A stretch of 64,000 bases of DNA from Planctomycetota bacterium (GTDB lineage Bacteria > Planctomycetota > Planctomycetia > Gemmatales > Gemmataceae): assembly GCA_029777335.1 (NCBI GenBank), contig JAKOSN010000171.1, forward strand, positions 1 to 64,000. Reading direction: 5' to 3'. Below are positions 53,857 to 63,227 of the stretch, piece after piece. How positions within the stretch are numbered: position 1 is the first letter of the stretch; every line of letters starts with the position of its first letter. Made by a program: the position numbers and the translations under genes. Under the pieces are notes generated by a model. The model did not search any database. It was not told the DNA's origin and saw only the letters and a program-made list of their open reading frames with translations.

Positions 53857-54104
53857 GATTGCGACAGGCTGGAAGCGCGTTCCTCGATTGGCTTCATCCT
53901 GGGATTGACCGCGAACGGAGGAAAGACGATGCTACTGAAACATCTTCGAGGACTCCGCTCCTGAGTCAGTCCCATCTTGTGTCGCACGTGCAAGGCTCAC
54001 CCCGTGCTCCTGCAACGGAGCGGCGGGGCTCCACGCTCCTCTTGCTGCACGCGATTCCCCTGGAAAGTGGAAGCCGTCGACCTCACTCCAACCGGAGGGT
54101 TCTT

Positions 54105-55523
54105 GTGAAGAAGTTGCTCACGCCCACGACCGCGCTGGTCGTTCTGCTCGTTGCCTGTTCCCTCGGGAGAGCGGGAGACCGGAAGAAAACCGCAAGCACC
54201 GAGAGCAAGGCACTCCAGGGCAACTGGAATGTGCGCTACCCGGAAATCCCCAGAGGATACGTTAAAATCACGGGGAAAAAGTTCGTTGTGATCGATGGCC
54301 CGGATGGCCCCGAGGAGGTGGAGTTCAAACTGGATCCCAGCACCAGACCTCCGCAAATCACCCTGGAGAGCGGTCGTTCCAAGGACAGGGTGCGGCGGGG
54401 GATCTATTCCCTCACCGGGAACAAACTGCAGATCTACTGCGCCAATCCGATGCCGACGCGTATCCCTTCACGAGCTACAATCGTGAAAAACGAGAGCGAC
54501 GCCACCACGCTGTACCTGGAGTTGGAGCGGAGGAGTTCCCCCCCGAAATCCGCTTCTCGTGCCACGCCTCCCCCCACGCCCTCCCACGATCCGTCGACGG
54601 TCAGCTGGACGATCCCCTCGATGGAGAGCCCCAAATCGGCGAGTCGGCACACCAGCGACGAGGAGTATGTCCACGAATTGCTTGAGATCCTCAAGGAAAC
54701 CCGGTCCATCGATACCTTTATCGTAACCCTCACGCTGCTGAAGGAAGCGAAGGCCAATCCGCACCAGACCATTCCGGTCGTGATTCGTCAGGCCGAGCGC
54801 CTGGGCATCTTCGCCAACCACGCCATGAAGCCCGAGGGGCTTGCTGGAGAACTCGCCACGAGCGTGATGGAAATGATCGACGAGATCCTCACGAAAACCA
54901 GCAAGACCAAAAGCAGCACACCGAAGGCCACCTGTCCCTGTAGCAGTTCCCTCCGTGGCAAGGTGACTCCTCCAAACGTCCCGGCATGCTCAGTGGGAGC
55001 GGCCCTGGGGGCACTAATTGGGAGTTCGACCAATACCCCGCCGAAAGTTTGTCCGGCGACGACGGAGTACACTGCGCCCAGCGATCTTCCCGAGCACACC
55101 ACGCCGATCTACCCGCCCTGTTCAGAGGACGGGAAGCAGCCCGAGTGCGAGGCACCTTCCGACTCTCAGGTGCTGCGTGCCCTACGGCCTCTTACTCCCG
55201 CGATTCCAGGGGTGTACGAGGAGTACCGTGATGAGGTCCAGATTGTGAAGGAACCGATCACCAACCAGGTGGATCCCCCACGCTTCTTCCCCCTGGTTGG
55301 CCCTGCCCAGTTGCATCATGTGCACTGGAAATGCACGGTCTCCTATGCGCTCAAGATCAAGGCCCCTTCCTTTCCGTTCCCCCTGACGGCCAGGTCACGG
55401 TGTGTCGATGTCGTCTACCTCGACACGGATCATCTCCATCAGTGCGCCCCAGGTGCCAAGCTCTCCGGGTCGCGGAATGAACCCTCCAAAGTTGCTCAGT
55501 CCTCATGGATCCAGGCCCACTGA
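54105..55523 (+). CDS. Secreted planctomycete protein with TIGR03067-like N-terminal domain
   Basis: 472 residues from a GTG with GGAGGG upstream. Signal peptide about 1-25 (MKKLLTPTTALVVLLVACS). An N-terminal domain (about 36-140) has LQGNWNVRYPEI and GIYSLTGNKLQIYC, like TIGR03067. A middle helical segment (about 190-265) has LLEILKETRSIDTFIVTLTLLKEAKANPHQTIPVVIRQAERLG, a pattern I associate with other planctomycete secreted proteins. The C-terminal part is Pro/Cys-rich and ends in a β-strand region. An open frame upstream of the GTG lacks signal-peptide character. The last 28 bases overlap the convergent RND-like gene. Confidence 0.8.
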   Translation: MKKLLTPTTALVVLLVACSLGRAGDRKKTASTESKALQGNWNVRYPEIPRGYVKITGKKFVVIDGPDGPEEVEFKLDPSTRPPQITLESGRSKDRVRRGIYSLTGNKLQIYCANPMPTRIPSRATIVKNESDATTLYLELERRSSPPKSASRATPPPTPSHDPSTVSWTIPSMESPKSASRHTSDEEYVHELLEILKETRSIDTFIVTLTLLKEAKANPHQTIPVVIRQAERLGIFANHAMKPEGLAGELATSVMEMIDEILTKTSKTKSSTPKATCPCSSSLRGKVTPPNVPACSVGAALGALIGSSTNTPPKVCPATTEYTAPSDLPEHTTPIYPPCSEDGKQPECEAPSDSQVLRALRPLTPAIPGVYEEYRDEVQIVKEPITNQVDPPRFFPLVGPAQLHHVHWKCTVSYALKIKAPSFPFPLTARSRCVDVVYLDTDHLHQCAPGAKLSGSRNEPSKVAQSSWIQAH

Positions 55524-57319
55524 TACTTGTCGGAAAGTTGGAGTTCCTGGCGCAGTTGTTGCGCCAGGGATTCCATCGCCTTGCGGCTATCCCGGAGTGA
55601 AGCACCCGGGGCCGGATTCGCAGTGATCAAAACCACCAACTTCCCATTCCAGCGCACCAGAGCCGCAGGCGCCGTCCCCTGATGAAGTTTCACCAGGGAA
55701 GCGACTGGCACCATCTTCCCCGACTTGCTACGGATCTTTAACTCTTTGAGATCGTCCTTGAGCGACCGGGAACTCCCAACGACCTCCAGGGTGGTGTAGA
55801 TATCCTGCACCGTCACCCCCATGGTGGCGGCACGTTCACGATCCACAACGACCTGCTGAAAGGGCTGAGGAGTGGACGCCTGATCGACCCAAACGTCGAC
55901 CACCTTGGCATTCTTCTCCAGGGCTTGCGCCAACCGCTCCGCCCAGGAATGCACCTTGGACAACTCGGGTCCATGCAAGGCCAGTTGGAGCGGATAGCGA
56001 CAGGCGGGGAAGGGATTCCCCCCCGAGAGATCCCGAATGAGGAAGCGGGCCTCGGGGATCGCCTCCTTCAGCTGGGCACGGAGCGCAGCGAGGATGGCTT
56101 CGCGTTTGCCCCTGCCCCCCTTCCTCGCCGACAACCGCACCAGAAGACAGGGAAGCGCACGGTTGGCATCGAGCGGATTCTCCGCGAGCGCCAGCACACT
56201 TTGAATCTCCTCCCCTTTCTGTACCTGGACAGCCGCTTTTTCTACTATTGTCGCCAGGCGTTTCTTTTCCAGCGTGTTCACCGCCACATCAATAAGAAGA
56301 TATTCAGGAGCGTTTTTTTCCCGGGATAACTGGGGAGTAAAATCGAACTCCCTGTTGAGCGTTATTCGCGGGGGGAGTTTTTCACGCAGCTTTTCCCATT
56401 GTTGTTCCAGGGCGGCACGTACCTTCTTCGGATCCGCCTGTGCAGTGGGAGTGAGGACCACAACCACCACTTGCTTCCCCCCCAGCAGAGCCCACCCCTG
56501 CGCTTCGCCCCCTCGTTCGATCTGAGCAAACTCCTGTAATCGGATGATCCTCCCGCCAGCGTCCCTCTTCACGATCAGGTCGCCCAGGTCTTTTGGATCG
56601 TCGATCTTGCCACGTACCTGGAGCGGAGCCACCGGGCTCTCCTTGTCCTGGTTATCGGCAACCACCACCTCCAGTTTCTGATCGCGCAGGGCGCGCAGAA
56701 CATCCGCGACGGTTAAATTCCGGGCCGCGAGTTTCTCCGGGTCGATGTAAACACGCAACTCCTGGATCTGCTGCCCCAGGAAGGTAATGCGCTCCACGCC
56801 GGGAACCTTGCTCAGTGTCTCGCGCAGGGCCGTCGCGCACAGGCTCAGGGATCGGAGATCCTGACTGCCATCGGAAGAAGTCACTGCCAACAGCAGCAAT
56901 GGCGCCGTTTGCGTCGCCACAGTCACCCCGTGTAAGTTCACCAGATCCGGCAAGAGTGGGAGCGCGATATTGACACGGTTCTGGACGAGTATCTGCGCTA
57001 CTTTGAGATCCGTCTTTGGTTCAAAGGTAATGGTGAGGGTGTAGCTGCCGGTATCCGAGCAGCGCGACACCATCGACCGCATCTTCTCCACCCCGTTGAC
57101 CTGTTTCTCGATGGGAGCTGCCAGGGTATTTGCCACGGTCGAGGCGTTCGCCCCGGGATACTGAGCCGAGACTACCACCACGGGCGCGGCAGGTGCTGCG
57201 AAAGCACCTCCCAGTGCAGGGAGATCGATTTCACTCACGACAAGCCACGCCCCGTAGCCGAGCAGACCGGCGGGCACCAGCAGGAGAAGCAACACCAGAA
57301 GGCGGTTGTTCAGAGTCAT
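55496..57319 (-). CDS. RND-like protein with porter domains but only one membrane helix
   Basis: 607 residues. One N-terminal helix (about 7-30) precedes AcrB-like porter sequence: VVVVSAQYPGANASTVANTLAAPIEKQVNG, LTITFEPKTDL, QNRVNIALPLLP. A docking-like insertion follows (about 220-310), and then the second half, with GPELSKVHSWAERLAQALEKNAKVVDVW, VVDRERAATMGVTVQDIYTTLE and MVPVASLVKLHQGTAPAALVRWNGK. The helices expected in the middle (TM2-7) and at the end (TM8-12) are absent, with no coding trace nearby. It cannot pump by proton translocation alone and may be a periplasmic partner or decoy. Confidence 0.8.
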   Translation of the reverse strand: MTLNNRLLVLLLLLVPAGLLGYGAWLVVSEIDLPALGGAFAAPAAPVVVVSAQYPGANASTVANTLAAPIEKQVNGVEKMRSMVSRCSDTGSYTLTITFEPKTDLKVAQILVQNRVNIALPLLPDLVNLHGVTVATQTAPLLLLAVTSSDGSQDLRSLSLCATALRETLSKVPGVERITFLGQQIQELRVYIDPEKLAARNLTVADVLRALRDQKLEVVVADNQDKESPVAPLQVRGKIDDPKDLGDLIVKRDAGGRIIRLQEFAQIERGGEAQGWALLGGKQVVVVVLTPTAQADPKKVRAALEQQWEKLREKLPPRITLNREFDFTPQLSREKNAPEYLLIDVAVNTLEKKRLATIVEKAAVQVQKGEEIQSVLALAENPLDANRALPCLLVRLSARKGGRGKREAILAALRAQLKEAIPEARFLIRDLSGGNPFPACRYPLQLALHGPELSKVHSWAERLAQALEKNAKVVDVWVDQASTPQPFQQVVVDRERAATMGVTVQDIYTTLEVVGSSRSLKDDLKELKIRSKSGKMVPVASLVKLHQGTAPAALVRWNGKLVVLITANPAPGASLRDSRKAMESLAQQLRQELQLSDKYQWAWIHED

Positions 57320-57663
57320 CGAGCGGACTCCTCGGGATAGTGTGAGCACAACGCGAAGAGGATGTGCGCTGATCTATCTTATCCGAGAACCCCAACGCGG
57401 TGGCGCCTTCGTTCCGTTCCCTGGCGGAGATCCCCTGGGATCGCTACCCAAAAACTGATTCGTCGAGTAGAAAAATCATTGCCACGAAGCCGGACTACGG
57501 ATAGGCTCGCGCAAGAGCCCCCACCATGAACCCGGCTGTTCTCCTCCGTTGGCGGTGCCGCTCAGGCGCCCCTCACGGGCATTTCCTCGGAGGGCTGGCT
57601 TGTGGTGATCCTGAGACTCGATTGCCGAGTTACGGCTTCTCGGATCGACAAGGAGTCTGTCCC
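57320..57663. other. Divergent intergenic region with plus-strand promoter candidate
   Basis: 344 bases. No gene is supported; a plus-strand in-frame extension of the next gene from 57526 lacks a signal peptide. A promoter candidate is at 57479-57507, leaving a ~150-base leader. Confidence 0.5.
57479..57507 (+). promoter_or_regulatory. Candidate promoter of the large secreted protein gene
   Basis: TTGCCA, a 17-base spacer, then TAGGCT. The -35 matches consensus at five of six positions and the -10 at three, including its first two and last bases. Confidence 0.4.
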
Positions 57664-60459
57664 ATGACGAATCATCTGACCCCGCTCCGTATCCGCCTGA
57701 CGCTGGTTTGCATCCTGGCCTGTGTGCCGGGATTGGCCCTGGTTCACGGCGGAAATCAGCAGTCGTCTGTCGCCAGAGCGCCGAGCAAGGACGAACCGGC
57801 GAAATCCGCCTGGACGGCGGAGGAAGCGCTCGCACAACTGGGTGATTATCCGCGCGATCCCTATCTGCAATATGTCGCCCTGCAGTTGGCCCGCCGGAAC
57901 AAAAACGACCTCCCCACCATGCAGTCGATTGAACAACTTCTGCTCCAGGAAGGTCGGCGGGAACAACGCCCCGATCGCCTGGGCAACGTCGATCTGTTTA
58001 GCATCTTCACCGGAGCCCTGGCCGTGCAGGAGAGCTTGCAACTCGACTCCATGCGCGGGGCTCCGTCCGGTGGCCGCCCGCTCGATCCTCTCCTTGAAAA
58101 AAAGAAAAAAGAGGTCGTTGATATCGCTAAACTCAAGGGACCAACCATCAAAAGCCATCCCTGGGAAAAGATGCTCGGCACCAAAAAGCCCGCGATCGAT
58201 CCGCTGGCGAAAATGGTCCCCGACAACTTTTCCTTTGTGCAGTTTCGTTCCCTGACAAAACTCCTCGATCTGAGCGATTCGGGCGATCTGTGGTCGATCC
58301 ATCTTTCCCATCAACTGAGCAGAGATGCCCGCACGCAACAAGTAGGCGCCCGCATTCGCAAGCAACTGGTGATCGAAACCAACAAGCTGTTGCAACCGCT
58401 CTACGATGGGGTCGTCGAGGAAGTCGCTCTCACCGGGAGCGATCTGTTCCTTGCCGAGGGGAGCGATGTCACGCTGGTCTTTCGTCTGCGCCAGCCCAAA
58501 CTCTTCAAGGAACGGATGGACGGCTTTCTCACTCGGCTGATGCGCGACCGCAAGGACGCCCGGCGAACCGAGGGTGAATACCTCGGTGTTCCGTATGTGC
58601 ACGTGACCACCCCCGAGCGTGAGCAGCACGTTTTCAGTGCCTATCCCGACGAGAATGTCCACATTCGCAGCAATTCCAAACCGGCGTTTTTCCGGGTGCT
58701 GGCCGCCATCAAGGGGAAAACTCCCGAAGGCAAGGTGGTCACGCGCCTGGGCGAGACCGCCGAGTTTGCCTACATCCGCACGCTGATGCCACGCGGTGCC
58801 AGGGAGGAAGACGGCTTTGTCTATCTCTCCGATCCGTTTATTCGCCATCTGGTTGGTCCGCAATTGAAACTGGCCGAACGGCGTCGCATGCTCTGTTACA
58901 ACCATCTGCGCATGATCGGTCATGCCGCGCTCCTTTATCGCACCGAGCAGGGCAAGGTGCCCGCCTCGCTGGAGGCGCTGGCGCGGGCCGAGTGTTGCCC
59001 GGAGCCCTTCAACGAGGGCGATTTGCGCTGTTACGATGGCGGAACGTACAGCCTTTCGGCCGATGGCATGCACGGGGTGTGTTCGCATCATGGCCCGGCG
59101 CATCATCTCACCCCGTGCTGCGAGAATCCGCTTGCCTGGGTATCCGGGATGGAGGCCGACGACTACCGACGCTTTCTGCAGGAGTATGAACAGTACTGGC
59201 GCACCTACTTCGATCCCATCGCCATTCGCATTGCCGTCACCCCGGAACGCTATCGACTGGAAACGATCGTCTTGCCGTTGATCAACAACTCGATCTATCA
59301 GGGGCTGGCATTCACTCTGGGGGGTCAGCCCGAAGCGCTCGATGCCTTGCCGGTCCCCAAACGAAATATCTTCAGCCTCCAGGGTCGCCTCAACAAGGAC
59401 GTGCTTTTAAAGCAGGAGTTTGTTCGGAACGCCATTCAGGCCGAAAACCAGATGCGTCGTGATCTCGCCCGCACCCTGCGCCTCTCCGAGAAGGAGATCG
59501 AGGCGGTCGATGTGGAGCAGTTAATCCGCAAAGGGCTGGGCAACCAGATCGGGCTGCATCTCTACGATTCTCCTCCCATGTTCGATCTGAATACTCCTGA
59601 ATTTCTCAGCATGATGCTCTCCTCGCTCAACGGGACTGGTCGGCTGGGCATGAGCGAACTGTTCCTCAGCTTTTTGATCACTTCCCTCAATGCGCCGGTA
59701 TATCTCGCCATTCCTGTGCAGGATGCGAAGATCGTCGATACAGTGCTTGAACAACTCGACAAGGTGCTACCCCGGGCCGCCAGACAGCGGGAGCAGTTTG
59801 GTTTCATTCGCTTCGAGCAGGAGTTCTACACGGCGAAGCTCAAGAACGACGCCCCCATGCGTTGTTACAGTTTCAGCGTCGGCCCGGTAAAATGGCGGTT
59901 GTTCTGGGCACGCATCGGCGGGTCGCTCTACATCGCCAGCAAGGCGCTGGTGCTCGATGACCTGGTCGCCCTGGAAGCGGAGCGGAGCAAAAGCACCGAG
60001 AAACCTCGCCCCGAACCCGATACCACTGGCCATGCTCTGGTTCGGTTGCGCGCGAAGAACTGGAACGAGGTGCTGGCGGACTACCAACTCGGCTGGGCGG
60101 AGAACAATCGCCAGGCGTGCTTGCACAATCTGGGGCCGCTCGCCAGTATCGGGCGCGCCCTGGCCGCTGACAGGGGACGACAACCCGGCTCTGATCTCAG
60201 CAAGGACGCGCATCAACTGGCCGATCGATTGCTGGCGGCCCATCTCTTCTGCCCGGAGAATGGCAAGTACGTTCTCTCGGCGGACGGCAAGAAATGCTCC
60301 TGTTCGGTGCACGGGACCGCACGTGCCCCACGGCAGCAACGCGAACCGAACCAAACGGCAGGTCTGGGCCAGATGCTCCAACAGTTCAAGGGGTTGACCG
60401 CGTCCTTGACGTTCCTGGAGGACGGTTTGCACGCGGTGATTGTGATCGATCGCAAGTAG
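57664..60459 (+). CDS. Large secreted planctomycete protein with two Cys-Gly-Tyr ... Cys-Ser-x-His-Gly motifs
   Basis: 931 residues from an ATG with AAGGAGT upstream. Signal peptide about 1-29. The long body has alternating helical and β segments and no recognised enzyme motif; parts resemble DUF3352-like secreted proteins. Two similar Cys motifs occur: CYDGGTYSLSADG...CSHHG near residue 455 and CPENGKYVLSADG...CSVHG near residue 865. Both resemble the C-terminal 'CPxGGxY...CSxHG' element of pilin-like proteins, and CYNHLRMIGHAALLYRTEQGKVPASLEAL before the first copy resembles a pseudopilin helix. It probably acts outside the cytoplasm; function unknown. Confidence 0.82.
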   Translation: MTNHLTPLRIRLTLVCILACVPGLALVHGGNQQSSVARAPSKDEPAKSAWTAEEALAQLGDYPRDPYLQYVALQLARRNKNDLPTMQSIEQLLLQEGRREQRPDRLGNVDLFSIFTGALAVQESLQLDSMRGAPSGGRPLDPLLEKKKKEVVDIAKLKGPTIKSHPWEKMLGTKKPAIDPLAKMVPDNFSFVQFRSLTKLLDLSDSGDLWSIHLSHQLSRDARTQQVGARIRKQLVIETNKLLQPLYDGVVEEVALTGSDLFLAEGSDVTLVFRLRQPKLFKERMDGFLTRLMRDRKDARRTEGEYLGVPYVHVTTPEREQHVFSAYPDENVHIRSNSKPAFFRVLAAIKGKTPEGKVVTRLGETAEFAYIRTLMPRGAREEDGFVYLSDPFIRHLVGPQLKLAERRRMLCYNHLRMIGHAALLYRTEQGKVPASLEALARAECCPEPFNEGDLRCYDGGTYSLSADGMHGVCSHHGPAHHLTPCCENPLAWVSGMEADDYRRFLQEYEQYWRTYFDPIAIRIAVTPERYRLETIVLPLINNSIYQGLAFTLGGQPEALDALPVPKRNIFSLQGRLNKDVLLKQEFVRNAIQAENQMRRDLARTLRLSEKEIEAVDVEQLIRKGLGNQIGLHLYDSPPMFDLNTPEFLSMMLSSLNGTGRLGMSELFLSFLITSLNAPVYLAIPVQDAKIVDTVLEQLDKVLPRAARQREQFGFIRFEQEFYTAKLKNDAPMRCYSFSVGPVKWRLFWARIGGSLYIASKALVLDDLVALEAERSKSTEKPRPEPDTTGHALVRLRAKNWNEVLADYQLGWAENNRQACLHNLGPLASIGRALAADRGRQPGSDLSKDAHQLADRLLAAHLFCPENGKYVLSADGKKCSCSVHGTARAPRQQREPNQTAGLGQMLQQFKGLTASLTFLEDGLHAVIVIDRK

Positions 60460-60510
60460 AGGACTGAGCCAATTTGCTTTGCTCTCCTGCTCCGCATCGA
60501 TTAAGAGTAC

Positions 60511-60558
60511 AGGAAGGAGCGAGCGCTGCATAACACACGTGCGCTGGCTCCTTCCTTT
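60511..60558 (+). terminator. Hairpin between the large secreted protein and the DUF1501 gene
   Basis: AGGAAGGAGC and GCTCCTTCCT form a perfect ten-base outer stem enclosing AGCGC/GCGCT, then TT. It ends two bases before the GGAG ribosome site of the next gene, so it may terminate or may control translation. Confidence 0.6.
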
Positions 60559-60572
60559 CGGAGATGCGTGCC

Positions 60573-61964
60573 ATGCCGCAGACCCCCCGCGCGGTCGCCC
60601 CGCGAACCTGGACCAGACGGCAAGCGCTGCAGGTCGGCGCCGTCGCCTTCGGGCTTCAACTCCCGCAGTTACTGCACGCCGAGGCAACGGCGCGGATAGC
60701 TCGCCGGGCCAGTCCCAGGGTGCGCTCGGTTGTGGTGCTCTTTCTGAGCGGAGGCCCTTCTCAGCTCGATATGTTCGATCTGAAACCAGACGCCCCCGAG
60801 GATATCCGTGGCACCTTCAAGCCGATTCGCACACGGGTTCCTGGAATCCAGCTGTGCGAACACCTCCCCCGGCTGGCAAGCCAGACGCATCGCTGCACCA
60901 TCGTTCGCTCGATGAGCCACGAGGAAACCGACCACGTGCGCGCCACCTTCTGGGTAATGACCGGAGGACGGATTGCCCGACGTGTCGTGCAGAGTTCCAG
61001 CATGGATCGCAACGATCGTCCCCATTTCGGAGCGGTAATCACCCATGCGCAGCACCCCCAGGAGGGGCTGCCTCCCTTTGTCATGGTGCCAGAGTTTGTC
61101 TCGCCGGTAGGAGTGCCACGTCCCGGACAACACGCCGGCTTCCTGGGCACGCGCTACGATCCTTACCTGATCAATAGCGATCCCAATGAACCCGGTTATT
61201 CGCCCGGCGCCATTGCCCGGTCTGCAGACGGAGAGGATTTGCAGCAGCGCCGCGCCTTGCTTCACTCCCTGGAGGACATCGGGCAACGCGCCAGCGAAGC
61301 GCCGCTCCTCCACGATTTTGAGGTGAACCGGGCGCGCGCGTTTGACCTGATCACCTCGCCCCAGGCGCAGAAGGCCTTCGATCTCACTCAGGAATCCCGG
61401 CGCACGCGCGAGCGCTACGGACGGCACACCTTTGGGCAGTCCACACTGGTGGCGCGGCGACTGGTGGAAGCCGGCGTTCGGCTGGTGCAGGTGAACTTTG
61501 TGCGCCACGACAACGGCAAGGGCGGGCAGGGATTTGATTCCCATGCCTCGCCCCCCAATCCACCACACCTGGAGTGGCTCAAAAAGGAGTTACTCCCGCC
61601 GACCGATGCCGCCTTCGCCTCGCTGGTGGAAGACCTGGCGGATCGGGGTTTGCTCGAGGAGACGTTGGTGGTGATGATGGGGGAATTTGGGCGCACGCCA
61701 CGGTTCAACAAAAACGGGGGCCGCGATCACTGGTCGCGCTGTTACAGCGTGGTGCTGGCGGGCGGCGGGATCAAGGCGGGAACCGTCTACGGGGCCTCCG
61801 ATCAACAGGCCGCCTATCCGACCACCACACCTGTGGCCCCCGAGGATCTGATCGCCACCATTTATCAGCTTACCGGCGTCGATCCCCACGGCTGGCTCCG
61901 CGATCTCCAGAATCGCCCGATGGTGATCAGCGAAGGCAAACCTGTCGTGGGGTTGCTGGCCTGA
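60573..61964 (+). CDS. DUF1501 family protein with Tat-type signal
   Basis: 463 residues. The N-terminus TWTRRQALQVGAVAFGL is a twin-arginine signal. The body matches DUF1501 sulfatase-like proteins: VVVLFLSGGPSQLDMFDLKPDAPEDIRG, FGAVITH, VNFVRHDNGKGGQGFDSHA and VVMMGEFGRTPRFNKNGGRDHW, which carry the likely metal ligands. These are typical of planctomycetes, usually beside DUF1549/DUF1553 genes, but no such partner is here. GGAG at nine bases favours this ATG over one nine bases upstream. Confidence 0.92.
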   Translation: MPQTPRAVAPRTWTRRQALQVGAVAFGLQLPQLLHAEATARIARRASPRVRSVVVLFLSGGPSQLDMFDLKPDAPEDIRGTFKPIRTRVPGIQLCEHLPRLASQTHRCTIVRSMSHEETDHVRATFWVMTGGRIARRVVQSSSMDRNDRPHFGAVITHAQHPQEGLPPFVMVPEFVSPVGVPRPGQHAGFLGTRYDPYLINSDPNEPGYSPGAIARSADGEDLQQRRALLHSLEDIGQRASEAPLLHDFEVNRARAFDLITSPQAQKAFDLTQESRRTRERYGRHTFGQSTLVARRLVEAGVRLVQVNFVRHDNGKGGQGFDSHASPPNPPHLEWLKKELLPPTDAAFASLVEDLADRGLLEETLVVMMGEFGRTPRFNKNGGRDHWSRCYSVVLAGGGIKAGTVYGASDQQAAYPTTTPVAPEDLIATIYQLTGVDPHGWLRDLQNRPMVISEGKPVVGLLA

Positions 61965-62297
61965 GCCAGCATTCCCCTCTCGCAACTGTTCGCGACTCGA
62001 TCCACTGGCTCGCCGTCGGCCCAGAACGAGCAGACCCACGCTCCCCACACCCCACAGAAGCACGGTCGCCGGCTCTGGCGTTTGCACTGGATCGCCACCA
62101 CCTCCCCCAGGGATCACCTGCACCGAGCCTTCCAGCTGGATATCCTCGTAGACCCTGTTGGAGAAAAAATCACTCACCCGAAAGGTTCCCGAGGTGGAGA
62201 CAAGAGCCTGGGCAGCCTCCGTGACAAAGGGAGTTCCTGTCGCTTGAACCGTGATTAACGTGCCAGCTCCTCCAAACCAGACAACCTGCCCAGGCAA
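61965..62297 (-). pseudogene. Remnant of a PEP-CTERM-sorted secreted protein
   Basis: The minus-strand frame reads GGAGTLITVQATGTPFVTEA, then a β-rich stretch, a Gly run and TPEPATVLLWGVGSVGLLVL followed by GRRR. This is a complete PEP-CTERM tail: Pro-Glu-Pro, helix, Arg cluster. The frame is closed by a stop only seven bases above 62297 with just a TTG start, so signal peptide and N-terminal domain are missing. Downstream it has no stop after the Arg cluster and runs antisense into the DUF1501 gene until 61590. Both points suggest a decayed gene. A frameshifted real gene remains possible. Confidence 0.5.
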
Positions 62298-62726
62298 TTT
62301 TCTTTAAACATTCACGCCAAACTCAAACTCCCCCACTGGAACAGGAGCGCAGGGGATTCTCACAGTGCTCCACACCTTCCCATCCACGCCAGTCTGCTCC
62401 ATCAGCCCGGCTCTGCCAAACCCGGGAAAGTGACCGTTTTTGCCAGAGGAGGGGGGGAATGGAAGAGGGGGAGGTTTCGGCGCTCTCCTGCAATGGCATG
62501 AGCTGCTCCGGATCCTTCTGCGATCTGGAGATGCTGAAAAGTTCAGGGTTCTCCAAAGTCGCTAATTCCCCGATATCCTGGGCGAGGAACAGTGATTCCG
62601 CGTTAATCCCGAGGTGGCCTGGATTGACACCAACGCAGGGGGTTGATAGTTATGGCGACCCTGTGCCAGCTCGGGGTCTGAAGACTCCGCACTGGTGCAT
62701 TGGAAGGAGAGAGGTGGGCTCGCGCC
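62298..62726. other. Intergenic region upstream of ccmE
   Basis: 429 bases with no gene supported on either strand. It holds a candidate plus-strand promoter at 62624-62653 for ccmE. A minus-strand open frame to 62323 shows no signal peptide, domain or ribosome site. Confidence 0.5.
62624..62653 (+). promoter_or_regulatory. Candidate ccm promoter
   Basis: A consensus TTGACA at 62624-62629 is followed 17 bases later by TAGTTAT; the -10 is weak. The start codon of ccmE lies ~75 bases downstream. Confidence 0.4.
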
Positions 62727-63161
62727 ATGAATGTGAAGGGCAAGATGGTCGTGGGTGCAACAGTCCTGGCCGGGGTGATCGCCTACCTGGCCTACCTCGG
62801 GGCATCCAGCAGCTGGCAATATTATCTGCTGGTGGATGAATGTGTCGCGCAGGCAGATCGCTTCGCGGGCAAACGACTCCGGGTCAGCGGACGCGTGATG
62901 GCGGGTTCTCTGAATGTGGCGAACAATCGGCGCCAGGCGGCCTTCGTACTCGAAGGAACCGAGCGCAAATTGCCGGTGAGCTGTCGTGGTACCCTCCCGG
63001 ACAATCTCGCCGAGGGGATGGAGGTTGTTGTGGAGGGGGCGTTGAAGACGGACGGCCACCTCCAGGGAGAGAAGGTGATCACACGTTGCGCCAGTAAATA
63101 TGCGGCGGAAGGGGTCGCGCGAGGTGGGAAAGAGGGACACGCGACTCCCTCGACCCGATGA
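62727..63161 (+). CDS. ccmE: Cytochrome c maturation heme chaperone CcmE, CXXXY type
   Basis: 144 residues. A membrane anchor (about 6-24) precedes the OB-fold domain with RLRVSGRVMAGSLNV and PDNLAEGMEVVVEGAL. In classical CcmE heme is attached covalently to the His of a HxxxY motif; here the equivalent is Cys121-Ala-Ser-Lys-Tyr125, the CXXXY variant known from archaea, some deltaproteobacteria and Gram-positives. It delivers heme to CcmF, whose gene follows after 66 bases. Confidence 0.88.
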   Translation: MNVKGKMVVGATVLAGVIAYLAYLGASSSWQYYLLVDECVAQADRFAGKRLRVSGRVMAGSLNVANNRRQAAFVLEGTERKLPVSCRGTLPDNLAEGMEVVVEGALKTDGHLQGEKVITRCASKYAAEGVARGGKEGHATPSTR

Positions 63162-63227
63162 GAATGAACAAAGGCTCTGAGTACGTTGGGTGATGAGATC
63201 GCGGCATCTTGGCAGAGAGGAGCAAGA

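Noticed and set aside
62323-62556. A 77-codon minus-strand open frame upstream of the PEP-CTERM remnant
   Set aside because: It contains no signal peptide or domain and no ribosome site, and it is not in frame with the PEP-CTERM tail. A second frame ending at 62304 looked β-like but runs into Arg-rich antisense-like sequence upstream.
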